A stretch of 64,000 bases of DNA from Paratinospora sagittata (taxonomy: Eukaryota; Streptophyta; Magnoliopsida; Ranunculales; Menispermaceae), in the NCBI GenBank assembly GCA_035771175.1, contig JAYMFD010001271.1:3348001-3412000 (forward strand), written 5' to 3'. The stretch's first letter is position 1; every line of letters begins with the position of its first letter. Positions 1-10,000 of the stretch are shown here, in pieces. The translations under genes were made by a program, and so were the position numbers. Under the pieces are notes generated by a model. That model saw only the letters and a program-made list of their open reading frames with translations. It did not search any database and was not told where the DNA came from.

Positions 1-608
1 ATTCTTTCATTGCCAATAAAAACATCGACCTGAATCAAAATTGCAAAGTGTCTTGAAGATAATCTCATTGTTTAGCAAGTTCTTCATTTTACCCCTTTTG
101 TGATGAGATTTTCGGAAGCTATCCATTGTTTTAAACTGTAGGTATATGAAGTGTTCTCAGTAAGAGACCACATCACCTATATTCTTTCTCTGGGTGCTAC
201 AACTAATCATCAAGAACACATCAAACAATAGCTTTCAAAGTCTACAAAGATCACGCTCTAAGAATGAAGACATATCTCAATGCTAACGCATTAGTTTGAT
301 CTTACGTGTGTAGGGTAACCTCTCGATCAATCTCAGCACGAAAACTCTCTAAATTGCAAAGTCTTCAAAATCACTTGGATTTAGTATTTGATTTTGACAA
401 AATATTTTCCAAAAGGTTTTAATCATAATTTTAATGAGTTTTGAATGATTTAAAAGTGTTTTGAGACAATGGAATGGTTCTTAAGTGTGAAAATATTAAT
501 TTATCCAAAATCGGGTTATCCAGCACTTTGCCAAAAATTCTCAAAAGGTAATAGCACACTATCAGTGTTGATAACACGCTGATAGGGTTGAATAATCAAA
601 AATATATT
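1..608. repeat. Satellite array, left segment (about half a monomer)
   Basis: This stretch matches the same positions of every later monomer. It runs from the TTGCCAATAAAA landmark through the anchor CGGGTTATCC at 511 to the AT run where the LTR-like element was inserted. It belongs to the left subfamily: it has the long spacer reading GTTTAGCAAGTTCTTCATT between CTCATT and the TACCCC position. It continues after the insertion at 4071, so 1-608 and 4076 onward are one array split by the element. No gene is seen. Confidence 0.95.
604..608. repeat. Target-site duplication, left copy (ATATT)
   Basis: ATATT directly precedes the TG start of the insertion and is repeated at 4071-4075 after its CA end. 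Uninterrupted monomers (for example near 8836) carry a single copy in the run AAAATATATTTTTC. Removing the element and one ATATT restores that empty site, so these five bases are a true duplication rather than a chance AT match. Confidence 0.85.
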
Positions 609-1122
609 TGTCACATCCTGGGTTGCACAGCGTGCCCCTACCTAGGTGCGGGCGCACCTCCTCGGGGCGAACGCCTAGCCATAGTACCAAATAATATTGT
701 CACATCTAGCCGAATTCGCGATACCCAACAGGGCCCTAGTAACGGACTAGATCATTTACCCCCACTATTCATGAATAATGAAGGGTCTCCCCCCAAGTCG
801 AACTCGCAACCTCCCTTAAGATGTTAGCTTTCGTACTTGGAGTAACCACTGATTCACTTGGAGTAACCACTGATTCAGTTGTTACTCCAAGTGCGAAAGC
901 TAACTCCTTAAGGGAGGTTGCGAGTTCGACTTGGGGGGAGGCCCTTCACTATTCATGAATAGTGGGGGTAAATGATCTAGTCCGTTACTAGGGCCCTGTT
1001 GGGTATCGCGAATTCGACTAGATGTGACAATATTGTTTGGTACTACTATGGCTAGGCGTTCGCCCCGAGGGGGTGCGCCCCCACCTGGGTAGGGGGCACG
1101 CTGTACAACCCAGGATGTGACA
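609..1122. repeat. Long inverted repeat (foldback), arms about 240-260 bp
   Basis: The left arm (609-867) is the reverse complement of the right arm (881-1122) with only scattered differences, such as a 3-bp TAC insertion in the right arm. Both arms end in TGTCACATCCTGGGTTG or its complement. Both also carry CACTATTCATGAATAGTG or a close variant, itself a dyad, and an internal second copy of TGTCACATC about 89 bp in. The segment is GC-rich relative to the satellite. No target duplication flanks it as a separate unit: the left flank is ATATT and the right flank is AAAGG. A transcript across it would fold into a long double-stranded RNA. The open frames in it, on either strand, mirror each other because of the palindrome and are not taken as genes. 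Confidence 0.9.
835..876. repeat. 21-bp direct repeat at the palindrome centre
   Basis: Two abutting perfect copies of a 21-bp unit beginning ACTTGGAGTAACCACTG occupy 835-855 and 856-876. The inner part of the second copy (856-867) pairs with GTTACTCCAAGT at 881-892, leaving a loop of about 13 nt. The extra copy accounts for the left arm being longer than the right. Confidence 0.9.
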
Positions 1123-1860
1123 AAAGGCCTTATGTATACTGTGGCGACCCCGCATCCCGGACCACCAACCCCGCAGGGAATGGCATGCGGAATACCGAGG
1201 TGGGACGCCCGGCGTAGACATCTCCGACCACTCCTCAACTCCCGTATGGTGGTTGAGACCCTACAAGCCTTATCTCAGACAACGACATAATATCAAAAGG
1301 TACTAAACAAAACCACCCACCGTATTAATCATCCAAGACAAGAGATAATCCATAAAAATGAACCATAAATAAAATCGTAATCCCGACAGTCCATTAAAAT
1401 TGACATACACATAAAGTCTAAAATTGTGAGTACAAATAAAAATCGTCATATGCCCACATGGTCTATCTAACAAGTCCCAACTCACCCATTCTACAATGTG
1501 GTACGTATTATAATTACATAATCCGAAATATAATACTTCATAATTTAAAACACAGTTCAATCAAAATGCCTCTCAACTCACATCGAGGCTTTGGATTCTC
1601 TCGCAGGCAAGGCCCTCAAGATATAACTACTTATTTGCCCTTATTCGGGACAGAAGGACCTGAAAGACGAAAATGAGGGTGAGCCAACGGTGCCCAATGA
1701 ATAGAATTCAAATATGCTATCAATACTCATCAATAAATATCATGTATGCATGTCAATGTGTAGCATGATTAAAAGCTCATAACATATAGATATCAAGCAT
1801 TTATAATATGTTCGATGCAAGTAAAAGCTTATCGATTTGGATCCACATTCCACATGCATT
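1123..1860. other. Non-coding LTR interior, GC-rich then AT-rich
   Basis: Bases 1140-1260 are GC-rich and start TGTGGCGACCCC, which resembles a reversed LTR end (minus strand GGGGTCGCCACA). From about 1270 the sequence becomes AT-rich. The short open frames here (for example 1303-1560 minus and 1458-1676 plus) have no recognisable domain, and I treat them as chance. Confidence 0.6.
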
Positions 1861-1960
1861 GGGTTACTAGTGCACGTCTATTTCACCGTACCGTTGATCC
1901 CAATCATGTTTATTTTGGGTTACTAGAGCACGTCTATTTCACCGTACCGTTGACCCCAAT
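1861..1960. repeat. Two-copy tandem repeat, 56-bp period, inside the LTR
   Basis: GGGTTACTAG followed by CACGTCTATTTCACCGTACC occurs at 1861-1904 and again at 1917-1960 with two substitutions. The 12-bp spacer between them differs from the flanks. This is a small internal duplication with no coding content. Confidence 0.85.
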
Positions 1961-2850
1961 ATATTCCTTTCCTAAAGCCCTCCAATGACAAGGTTAAGTC
2001 CTCCTATTAGCCAGATAGATGGGCCTAACCAAGGTCATAAGGTTTTCTCAAATCAATGCATCATTCAAAACATTAGAACACATTCATGCTTTCAACATAC
2101 AATATATAAGTGATATGATGACATAAAAGATATAATCATAAATGAAGTCTACTCACAACCAAGCCTCGCGAGAGTATTTAACCACACACGACCACCAAAC
2201 CGAATCAACCCAATCAAGATCCTGAAACATTCATCAATATCCTACCATACATCAATTTCTATGCTCAATCACATAGACATTACACATCAACCATAAATCA
2301 GCACACATATAGAAAATAGGCCTAAATCCCATCTAATCCCATCATTCAACTCAAATCACATGACTTAGGCCTCTAATGCATAGTTTTCATACATAAACCA
2401 TTCTATTAATCAAAATACTGATTTTCAATTCCTTAGGCATAAACATGCCCAAATTGGGTTACTTGATCCCAAGTAGGCCTAACTCATGATATGGTAACAA
2501 CCACTGAATCAGTAGCATAATCAACCCTAATCATGCTTAATTTAACATAAGTTGCATCAATTCAATGATTATAGGCCAAAAGCATCAAAAGCCCTAAAAT
2601 ATGAAAATTTTCATACTTAGGCCATATTGTCGATTTACACTAGGTCACCATGTTCAGCCATGTATATCACTAATTTTGCATCATGGGTTCATCAACAATG
2701 GCAACTAGGTCAACATAGTTGACATGCAAGCTTTTTGGAAAGGTCTAAGTTCATATTCTAAATTTAGGTCTAATACAAGCAACCCTACCAATTCCTCATT
2801 TACTATTCTGTTTAGATGTATCAATATACCAACAGAAATGTGTAATCACA
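1961..2850. other. AT-rich non-coding LTR interior
   Basis: I see no gene, tandem repeat or recognisable motif in this stretch. It is ordinary AT-rich sequence with no long frame on either strand. Confidence 0.5.
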
Positions 2851-2855
2851 AAATC

Positions 2856-3320
2856 AACCGTCCAGATTGAATTATGTGGAGAAACAAACTTTCTGTCCAA
2901 ATATCAGCCCAATCCAACGGTGGACCGAAACGATATGTATCTTTGATGAACAAGTCTCTAATAAGACAATTTCTCCTTTCTTGCTGCAAATACTCAAACT
3001 CAGATGACTATATCACACAAAATACTACACTTATAAACATCTTCACCGTTCATAATATATACATATCAGATATAAACTACATACCCAAATTTGATATCCA
3101 TCCAACGGTAGATTTAGGAGATCTAAAAGGTTTAGCGAAATGCCACGAGAAATCCAGAATCTCCGACCAGCTTTGTTTGAGAGGTTAGATCTCTCAGACT
3201 AAACCTTAAATCAAGATCTCCACCGTTCACAATGCAGAACTATCCGTTTTACACTACATACCCATTTTTTATATCGCTTAGAAGAAACCTCTGATCAAGA
3301 TCTCCACCGTCCAGAATGCA
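2856..3320. repeat. Degenerate repeats around an ACCGTYCA / CAACGGT motif
   Basis: The motif occurs at about 2857, 2914, 3043, 3101, 3221 and 3305, alternating in orientation. The longer context is also repeated. The stretch from CACCGTTCATAATATATAC to ACTACATACCC at 3043-3090 is matched at 3221-3275 by CACCGTTCACAATGCAG through ACTACATACCC. Repeated blocks of this kind occur in some plant Gypsy LTRs upstream of the promoter; that link is from general knowledge, not proven here. The plus-strand frame at 2874-3188 overlaps these repeats and looks like chance. Confidence 0.6.
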
Positions 3321-3426
3321 TAACCATAAGCTACGAACTTGCTGAAACATTTTGAGCTTAATCTGACCATATATTCGAAAGATCCACCTCTTTGATGAAA
3401 ATGTCACAGGGATCTTCCTCCTTCCA

Positions 3427-3494
3427 CTCTCTCCTTCTTTCTCTTCTTCTTTTCTTTCTCTTCTTTTCTTTCTCTTCTTCTTTCCTTTCTCTCC
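3427..3494. repeat. 68-bp uninterrupted polypyrimidine tract
   Basis: Only C and T occur on the plus strand from 3427 to 3494, mostly as CTT and TTTC runs. On the minus strand, the presumed LTR sense, it is a GA-rich tract. The minus-strand frame through it (3249-3500) codes only low-complexity Lys/Glu/Arg and is not a gene. Confidence 0.95.
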
Positions 3495-3649
3495 ACTCAC
3501 CTATTTCTAGCACTTCCTTGATTCCCTCATCCACTCACCTCATTTTCTAGCACATTCTTGGATTCTCTCCTCCACTCACCTCATTTTCTAGCACATTCTT
3601 GGATTCTCTACTCCACTCACCTCATTTTCTAGCACATTCTTGGATTCTA
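3493..3649. repeat. Four-copy tandem repeat, 41-bp period
   Basis: Units beginning CCACTCACCTCATTTTCTAG start at 3531, 3572 and 3613 and are nearly identical. A more divergent first unit starts at 3493. The array abuts the polypyrimidine tract and lies inside the LTR. Confidence 0.9.
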
Positions 3650-4070
3650 GAAGTGGGCATGGGACACTTGTCCACTTTCATGCACCAACCTTCACATGTG
3701 TTGGTCTCATACTACCCATACCAACCACATGTACTTTAACCAATCTCCTGCTTCCATGTATTTTAAATGTTCAATCCATTTAATACACCAAATTTTCATT
3801 CTCATTTATCCTTTTATTCAATCAATCCTAACCCATATCAATTCATGGTTTAATGGGTCCATGCATAAATAAAAACATATGCATTATAATTTAATTTAAC
3901 ATGACCCATATACAATTTACGATACACATATTTATATACATTATCAAGCATCAACTCTACAAACATTAAACAACCATCAAACAAATACTAAACATATCAA
4001 GGCAACGCATAGAGTTTGGCAAAGTGCAATTAGGTTATGGGCTAGATGAAATAATTTTCGGGGCGTCACA
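3650..4070 (-). other. LTR 5' end region (minus-strand sense), non-coding
   Basis: This is AT-rich sequence ending, on the minus strand, in TGTGACGCCCCGAAAATT at 4070. The minus-strand open frame 3977-4168 runs across the junction into satellite sequence, so it is an insertion artefact and not a gene. Nothing else is seen. Confidence 0.55.
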
Positions 4071-4075
4071 ATATT
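4071..4075. repeat. Target-site duplication, right copy (ATATT)
   Basis: This ATATT follows the CA end of the insertion and matches 604-608. The satellite resumes immediately with TTTCTTGAAAAATTGCC, in register with the left side. Confidence 0.85.
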
Positions 4076-7000
4076 TTTCTTGAAAAATTGCCAAGAGCGT
4101 GCTATCCCTTCTGATAACTCGCTATAGAGCAGTTGCCGTGATCTTTCAATTTTTAGTAAAATGGGCAATAGCGTGTGAAAAGACTTGATTGCACGCTTTC
4201 TGAAAGTTCGAAAAACTCGAGCTCTTGGGTTTGTGTATATCGACCTGCAATAGTCCGTTTTCCGTCATTAGAGAGCATGATACACAACCCAATAGCATGC
4301 TATAGACGTTAGAGTTACAAATCTCAAATTTCTAATGAGAAAAATGTGGGCCCTTTCCCTTGCCCAATTTTTCTATTCCTTGCACAGTTTTGACTGGGAA
4401 TCGTAGCGGAAACATTCTCCACTAACACTTGGATGGTTCCCGTTGTGTCGCACGCACAAAACAACTTTAGGCTAAACAATGTTTTGAATTCAAATCATTT
4501 CCTACTCTCTTGCTCTTTAGCCTGCAATTGCTAATTTAATAAAACACTCATTTTCTAATTTTCAAAGATACAACACACACGATTTTTGCAAGTTAGACTG
4601 AGCTTTCTAAAGAGTATTTCAAAAGAAGAAAGTCGTGATTCTTGCATTGCCAAGAAATGCTCCGACCTGAATCAAAATTGCAAACTGCCTTGAAAATAAC
4701 CTCATTGTTTAGCAAGTTCTTCATTTTATCCCTTTTGTGCTGAGATTTTCAAAAGATATCCATTGTTTTAAACTGTAGGTATATGAAGTGTTCTCAATAA
4801 GAGAACACGTCACCCATATTCTTTCTCTTAGTGTACAACTAATCATAGAGAACACATCAAACAATAGCTATCAAATTTTACAAAGACAAGCTTTCAGAAT
4901 GAAGACATATCTCAATGCTAATGCATTAGTTTGATCTTAGGTGTGTAGGGTAACCTCTCGATCAATCTTAGCACGAAAACTCTCTAAATTGCAAAGTCTT
5001 CAAAATCACTTGGATTTAGTATTTGATTTTGACAAAATATTTTCCGAAAGGTTTTAATCATAATTTCAATGAGTTTCGAATGATTTAAAAGTGTTTTGAG
5101 ACAAAGGAATGGTTCTTAAGTGTTAAAATATTAATTTTTCCAAAATCGGGCTATCCAACACTTTGCCAAAAATTTTCAAAAGGCAATAGCGCACTAGCAG
5201 TGTTGATAGCACGCTGCTAGGGTTGAATAATCAAAAATCTATTTTTTCTCGAAAATTGCCTACAACGCTAGCCCTTTTGGTAACTCGCCATAGAGCAGTT
5301 GCCGTGATCTTTCGATTTCTAGTAAAATGGGCAATAGCGTGCTATTGGCCTTGATTGCACGCTATCGAAAAGTCTGAAAAATTCGAGCTCTCGAGTTTGT
5401 GTATATCGACCTGAAATAGTCTGCTATCCGTCATTAGAGAGCATGATACACAACCCAATAGCATGCTATAGATGTTAGAGTTAAAAATCTCAAATTTCTA
5501 ACGAGAAAAACTTGGGCCCTTTCCCTTGCTCGATTTTTCTATTCCTTGCATAGTTTTGACTGGGAATCGTAGCTGAAACAATCTCCACTAACACCTGGAT
5601 GATTTCCATTGTGTCGCACAGGCAAATCAACTTTAGATTAAACAATGTTTTGAATTCAAATCATTTCCTTCTCTCTTGCTCTTTAACCTGCAACTGCTAA
5701 TTTCCATTGTGTCGCACAGGCAAATCAACTTTAGATTAAACAATGTTTTGAATTCAAATCATTTCCTTCTCTCTTGCTCTTTAACCTGCAACTGCTAATT
5801 TAATAAAACACTCATTTGCTAATTTTCAAAGATACAACACACACGATTTTTGCAAGTTAGCTTGAGCTTTCAAAAAGTGTATTTCAAAAGAAGAAAGTCG
5901 TGATTCTTTCGTTGCCAATAAAAACATCGACCTGAATCAAAATTGCAAAGTGTCTTGAAGATAACCTCATTGTTTAGCAAGTTTTCGGTTTATCCCTTTT
6001 GTGATGAGATTTTCGGAAGCTATCCATTGGTTTAAACTGTAGGTATATGAAGTGTTCTCAGTAAGAGACCACATCACCTATATTCTTTCTCTGAGTGCTA
6101 CAGCTAATCATCAAGAACACATCAAACAATAGCTTTCAAAGTCTACAAAGATCACGCTCTAAGAATGAAGACATATCTCAATGCTAACGCATTAGTTTGA
6201 TCTTAGGTGTGTAGGGTAACCTCTCGATCAATCTCAGCACGAAAACTCTCTAAATTGCAATGTCTTCAAAATCACTTGGATTTAGTATGTGATTTTGACA
6301 AAATATTTTTCGAAAGGTTTTAATCATAATTTTAATGAATTTCGAATGATTTAAAAGTGTTTTGAGACAAAGGAATGGTACTTAAGCGTTAAAATATTAA
6401 TTTTCCCAAGAATCGGGCTACCCAGCATTTTGCCAAAATTTTTCAAAGGGCAACAGCGCACTATCAGTGTTGATACCACGCTGATAGCGTTATATAATCA
6501 AAAATATTTTTTTCTTGAAAATTGCCGACTGCGCGCTATCCCTTCTGATAACTCGCAATAGAGAGCAGTTGCCGTGATCTTTCAATTTTTAGTAAAATGG
6601 GCAATAGCGTGCTATAGGCCTTGATTGCACACTATCGAAAAGTCTGAAAAATTGGAGCTCTTGGGTTTGTGTATATCGAACTGTAATAGTCCGCTATCCG
6701 TCATTAGAGAGCATGATACACAACCCTACAGCATGTTATCCATGTCAGAGTTAAAAATCTAAAATTTCTAATGAGAAAAACCTGGGCCCTTTCTCTTGCT
6801 CGATTTTTCTATTCTTTGCACAGTTTTGACTGGGAATCGTAGCTGAAACAATCTCCACTAACACCTGAAAGATTCCCATTGGGTCGCACGATCAAAACAA
6901 CTTTATATTAAACAATGTTTTGAATTCAAATCATTTCCTACTCTCATGCTTTTTAACCTGCGACTGCTAATTTAAGAAAACACTCATTCTCTAATATTCA

Positions 7001-10000
7001 AAGATACAACACAAACGATTTTTGCAAGTACGACTGAGCTTTCAAAAAGTGTATTTCAAAAGAAGAAAGTCGTGATTTTTGCATTGCCAAAAAAAACATC
7101 GACCTGAATCAAAATTGCAAACTGTCTTGAAGATAACCTCATTGTTTAGGAAGTTCTTCATTTTATCCCTTTGGTGCTGAGATTTTCAGAAGATATCCAT
7201 TGTTTTAAACTGTAGGTATATGAAGTGTTCTCAGTAAGCGAACACTTCACCTATATTCTTTCTCTTAGTGCTACAACTAATCAAGAAGAATACATCAAAC
7301 AATAGCTATCAAAGTTTACAAAGATCAAGCTTTAAGAATGAAGACATATCTCAATGCTAATGCATTAGTTTGATCTTAAGTGTGTAGGGTAACCTCTCGA
7401 TCAATCTCAGCACGAAAACTCTCTAAATTGCAAAGTCTTCAAAATCACTTGGATTTAGTATTTGAATTTGAGAAAATATTTTCCGAAAGGCTTTCATCAT
7501 AATTTCAATGAGTTTTGAATGATTTAAAAGTGTTTTGAGACAATGGAATGGTTCTTAAATGTTAAAATATTAGTTTTTCCAAAATCGGGCTATCCAGCAC
7601 TTTGCCAAAAATTTCCAGAAGGCAATAGCGCACTATCATTGTTGATAGCACGCTAATAGGGTTGAATAATCAAAAATCTATTTTTCTTGAAAATTGCCTA
7701 CAACGTGGTGTCCCTTCTAATAACTCGATATAGAGCAGTTGTCGTGATTTTTCGATTTTTAGTAAAATGGGCAATAGCGTGCTATAGGCCCTTATTGCAC
7801 GCTATCGGAATGTCCGAAAAACTCGAGCTTTCGGGTTTGTGTATATCGACCTGCAATAGTCCGCTATCCGTCTTTAGAGAGCATGATACACAACCCAATA
7901 GCATGCTATCCATGTCAAAGTTTCAAATTTCTACTGAGAAAAACGTGGGCCCTTTTCGTTTCCCAATTTTTCTATTCCTTGCACAGTTTTGACTGTTAAT
8001 CGTAGCTGAAACATTCTCCACTAGCACCTGGATGATTCCCGTTGAGTAGCACGCGCAAAACAACTTTAGACTAAACAATGTTTTGAATTCAAATCATTTT
8101 CTACTTTCTTGCTCTTTAACCTGCAACTGCTAATTTAATAAAACACTCATTTTCTAATTTTCAAAGATACAACACCCACGATTTTTGCAAGTTAGACTGA
8201 GTTTTCCAAAGAGTATTTCAAAAGAAAAAAGTCGTGATTCTTGCATTGCCAATAAAAGCTTCGCACAGAATCAAAATTGCAAACTGTCTTGAAGATAACC
8301 TCATTGCTTAGCAAGTACATTATTTTATCCCTTTAGTGCTGAGATTTTCAGAAGCTATCCATTGTTTTAAACTGTAGGTATATGAAGCGTTCTCAGTAAG
8401 GGAACACGTCACCTATATTGTTTCTATGAGTGCTACAACTAATCATCAAGAACACATCAAACAATAGCTATAATAGTCTACAAAGATCTAGCTCTAAGGA
8501 CGAAGACCTATCTCAATGCTAACGCATTGGTTTGATCTTAGGTGTGTAGGGAAACCTCTCGATCATTCTCAGCACGAAAACACTCCAAATTGCAAAGTCT
8601 TCAAAATCACTTGGATTTAGTATTTGATTTTGACAAAATATTTTCCGAAAGGTTTTAATCATAATTTCAATGAGTTTTGAACGATTTAAAAGTGTTTGGA
8701 GACAATGGAATGGTTCTTAAGTGTTAAAATATTAATTTTTCCAAAATCGGGCTATCCAGCACTTTTCCAAAAAATTTCAAATGGCAACAGTGCACTATCA
8801 GTGTTGATAGCACGCTGATAGGGTTGAATAATCAAAAATATATTTTTCTTCAAAATTGCCTACAGCGCGCTATCCCTTCTGATAACTCGCTATAGAGCAG
8901 TTGCCGTGATGGTTCGATTTTTAGTAAAATGGGCAATAACGTGCTATATGCCTTGATTGCACGCTATCGGAAAGTTTGAAAAACTCGAGCTCTTGGGTTT
9001 GTGTATATCAACCTGCAATAGTTCGTTGTCCGTCATTAGGGAGCATGATACACAACCCAATAGCATGTTATCCATGTAAGAGTTAGAAATCTCAAATATC
9101 TAATGAGAAAAAGGTGGGCCCTTTCCCTTGCTCGACTTTTCTATTCCTTGCACTGTTTTGACAGGGAATCGTAGCTGAAACATTCTCCACTAACACCTGG
9201 ATGATTCCCATTGTGTCGCACGATCAAAACAACTTTATATCAATGTTTTGAATTCAAATCATTTCCTACTCTCTTGCTCTTTAACCTACAACTGCTAATT
9301 TAATAAAAGACTAATTCTCTAATTTTCAAAGATACAACACACACGATTTTTGCAAGTAGGACTGAACTTTCTAAAGAGTATTTCAAAAGAAGAAAGTCGT
9401 GATTCTTGCATTGCCAATAAAAGCTTCGTCTTGAATCAAAATTGCAAATTGTCTTGAAGATAACCTCATTTTATCCCTTTAGTGCAGAGATTTTCAGAAG
9501 ATATCCATTGTTTTAAACTGTAGGTATATGAAGTGTTCTCAATAAGAGAACACGTCACCTATATTCATTCTTTGAGTGCTACAACTAATCATCAAGAACA
9601 CATCAAACAATAGCTATAATAGTCTACAAAGATAAAGCTTTAAGAACGAAGACATATCTCAACGCTAATGCGGTAGTTTGATCTTAGGTGTGTAGGGTAA
9701 CCTCTCGATAAAAGTCTCTAAATTGCAAAGTCTTCAAAATCACTTGGATTTAGTATTTGATTTTGACAAAATATTTTCCGAAAGGTTTTAATCATAATTT
9801 CAATGAGTTTCGAATGATTTAAAAGTGTTTTGAGACAAAGGAATGGTTCTTATGTGTTAAAATATTAATTTTTCCAAAATCGGGCTATCCAGAACTTTGC
9901 CAAGATTTTTCAAAAGGCAATAGCGCACTATCAGTGTTGACAGCACGCTGCTAGGGTTGAATAATCAAAAATATATTTTTTCTTGAAAATTGCCTACAAC

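Larger units (their letters stand above)
609..4070 (-). mobile_element. LTR-like insertion, probably a solo LTR of a plant retrotransposon
   Basis: This 3,462-bp insertion interrupts the satellite and has TG...CA ends plus a 5-bp target duplication, the signature of retroviral-type integrase. Read on the minus strand it starts TGTGACGCCCCGAAAATT and ends CCAGGATGTGACA, a pattern I associate with Ty3/Gypsy LTRs of plants; the lineage is inference. I see no reverse transcriptase, gag, integrase, primer-binding site or second LTR, and the open frames inside are short and low-complexity. This fits a solo LTR left by LTR-LTR recombination. The terminal 0.5 kb at the 609 side is an inverted repeat. 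A second LTR-like terminus (TGTGGCGACCCC) lies at 1140, so the unit may be composite: an LTR at 1140-4070 joined to a foldback element at 609-1122. Confidence 0.75.

Noticed and set aside
300..330. Telomere-like stretch in each monomer (TTAGGTGTGTAGGGTAACC in the standard copies)
   Set aside because: It only loosely resembles TTTAGGG repeats, occurs once per monomer and is not tandem, so it is not an interstitial telomere array.
588..1238. Frames on both strands in the palindrome with similar peptides
   Set aside because: The similarity follows from the inverted repeat. No known protein motif is visible.
2874..3188. Plus-strand 104-codon frame in the LTR interior
   Set aside because: It overlaps degenerate non-coding repeats, runs against the presumed LTR sense, and shows no domain; it is probably chance.
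3249..3500. Minus-strand 83-codon frame rich in Lys, Glu and Arg
   Set aside because: It is translation of the polypyrimidine tract and tandem repeat of the LTR; low-complexity sequence, not a protein.
3977..4168. Minus-strand 63-codon frame across the right insertion junction
   Set aside because: It fuses satellite and LTR sequence, and so cannot be an evolved gene.
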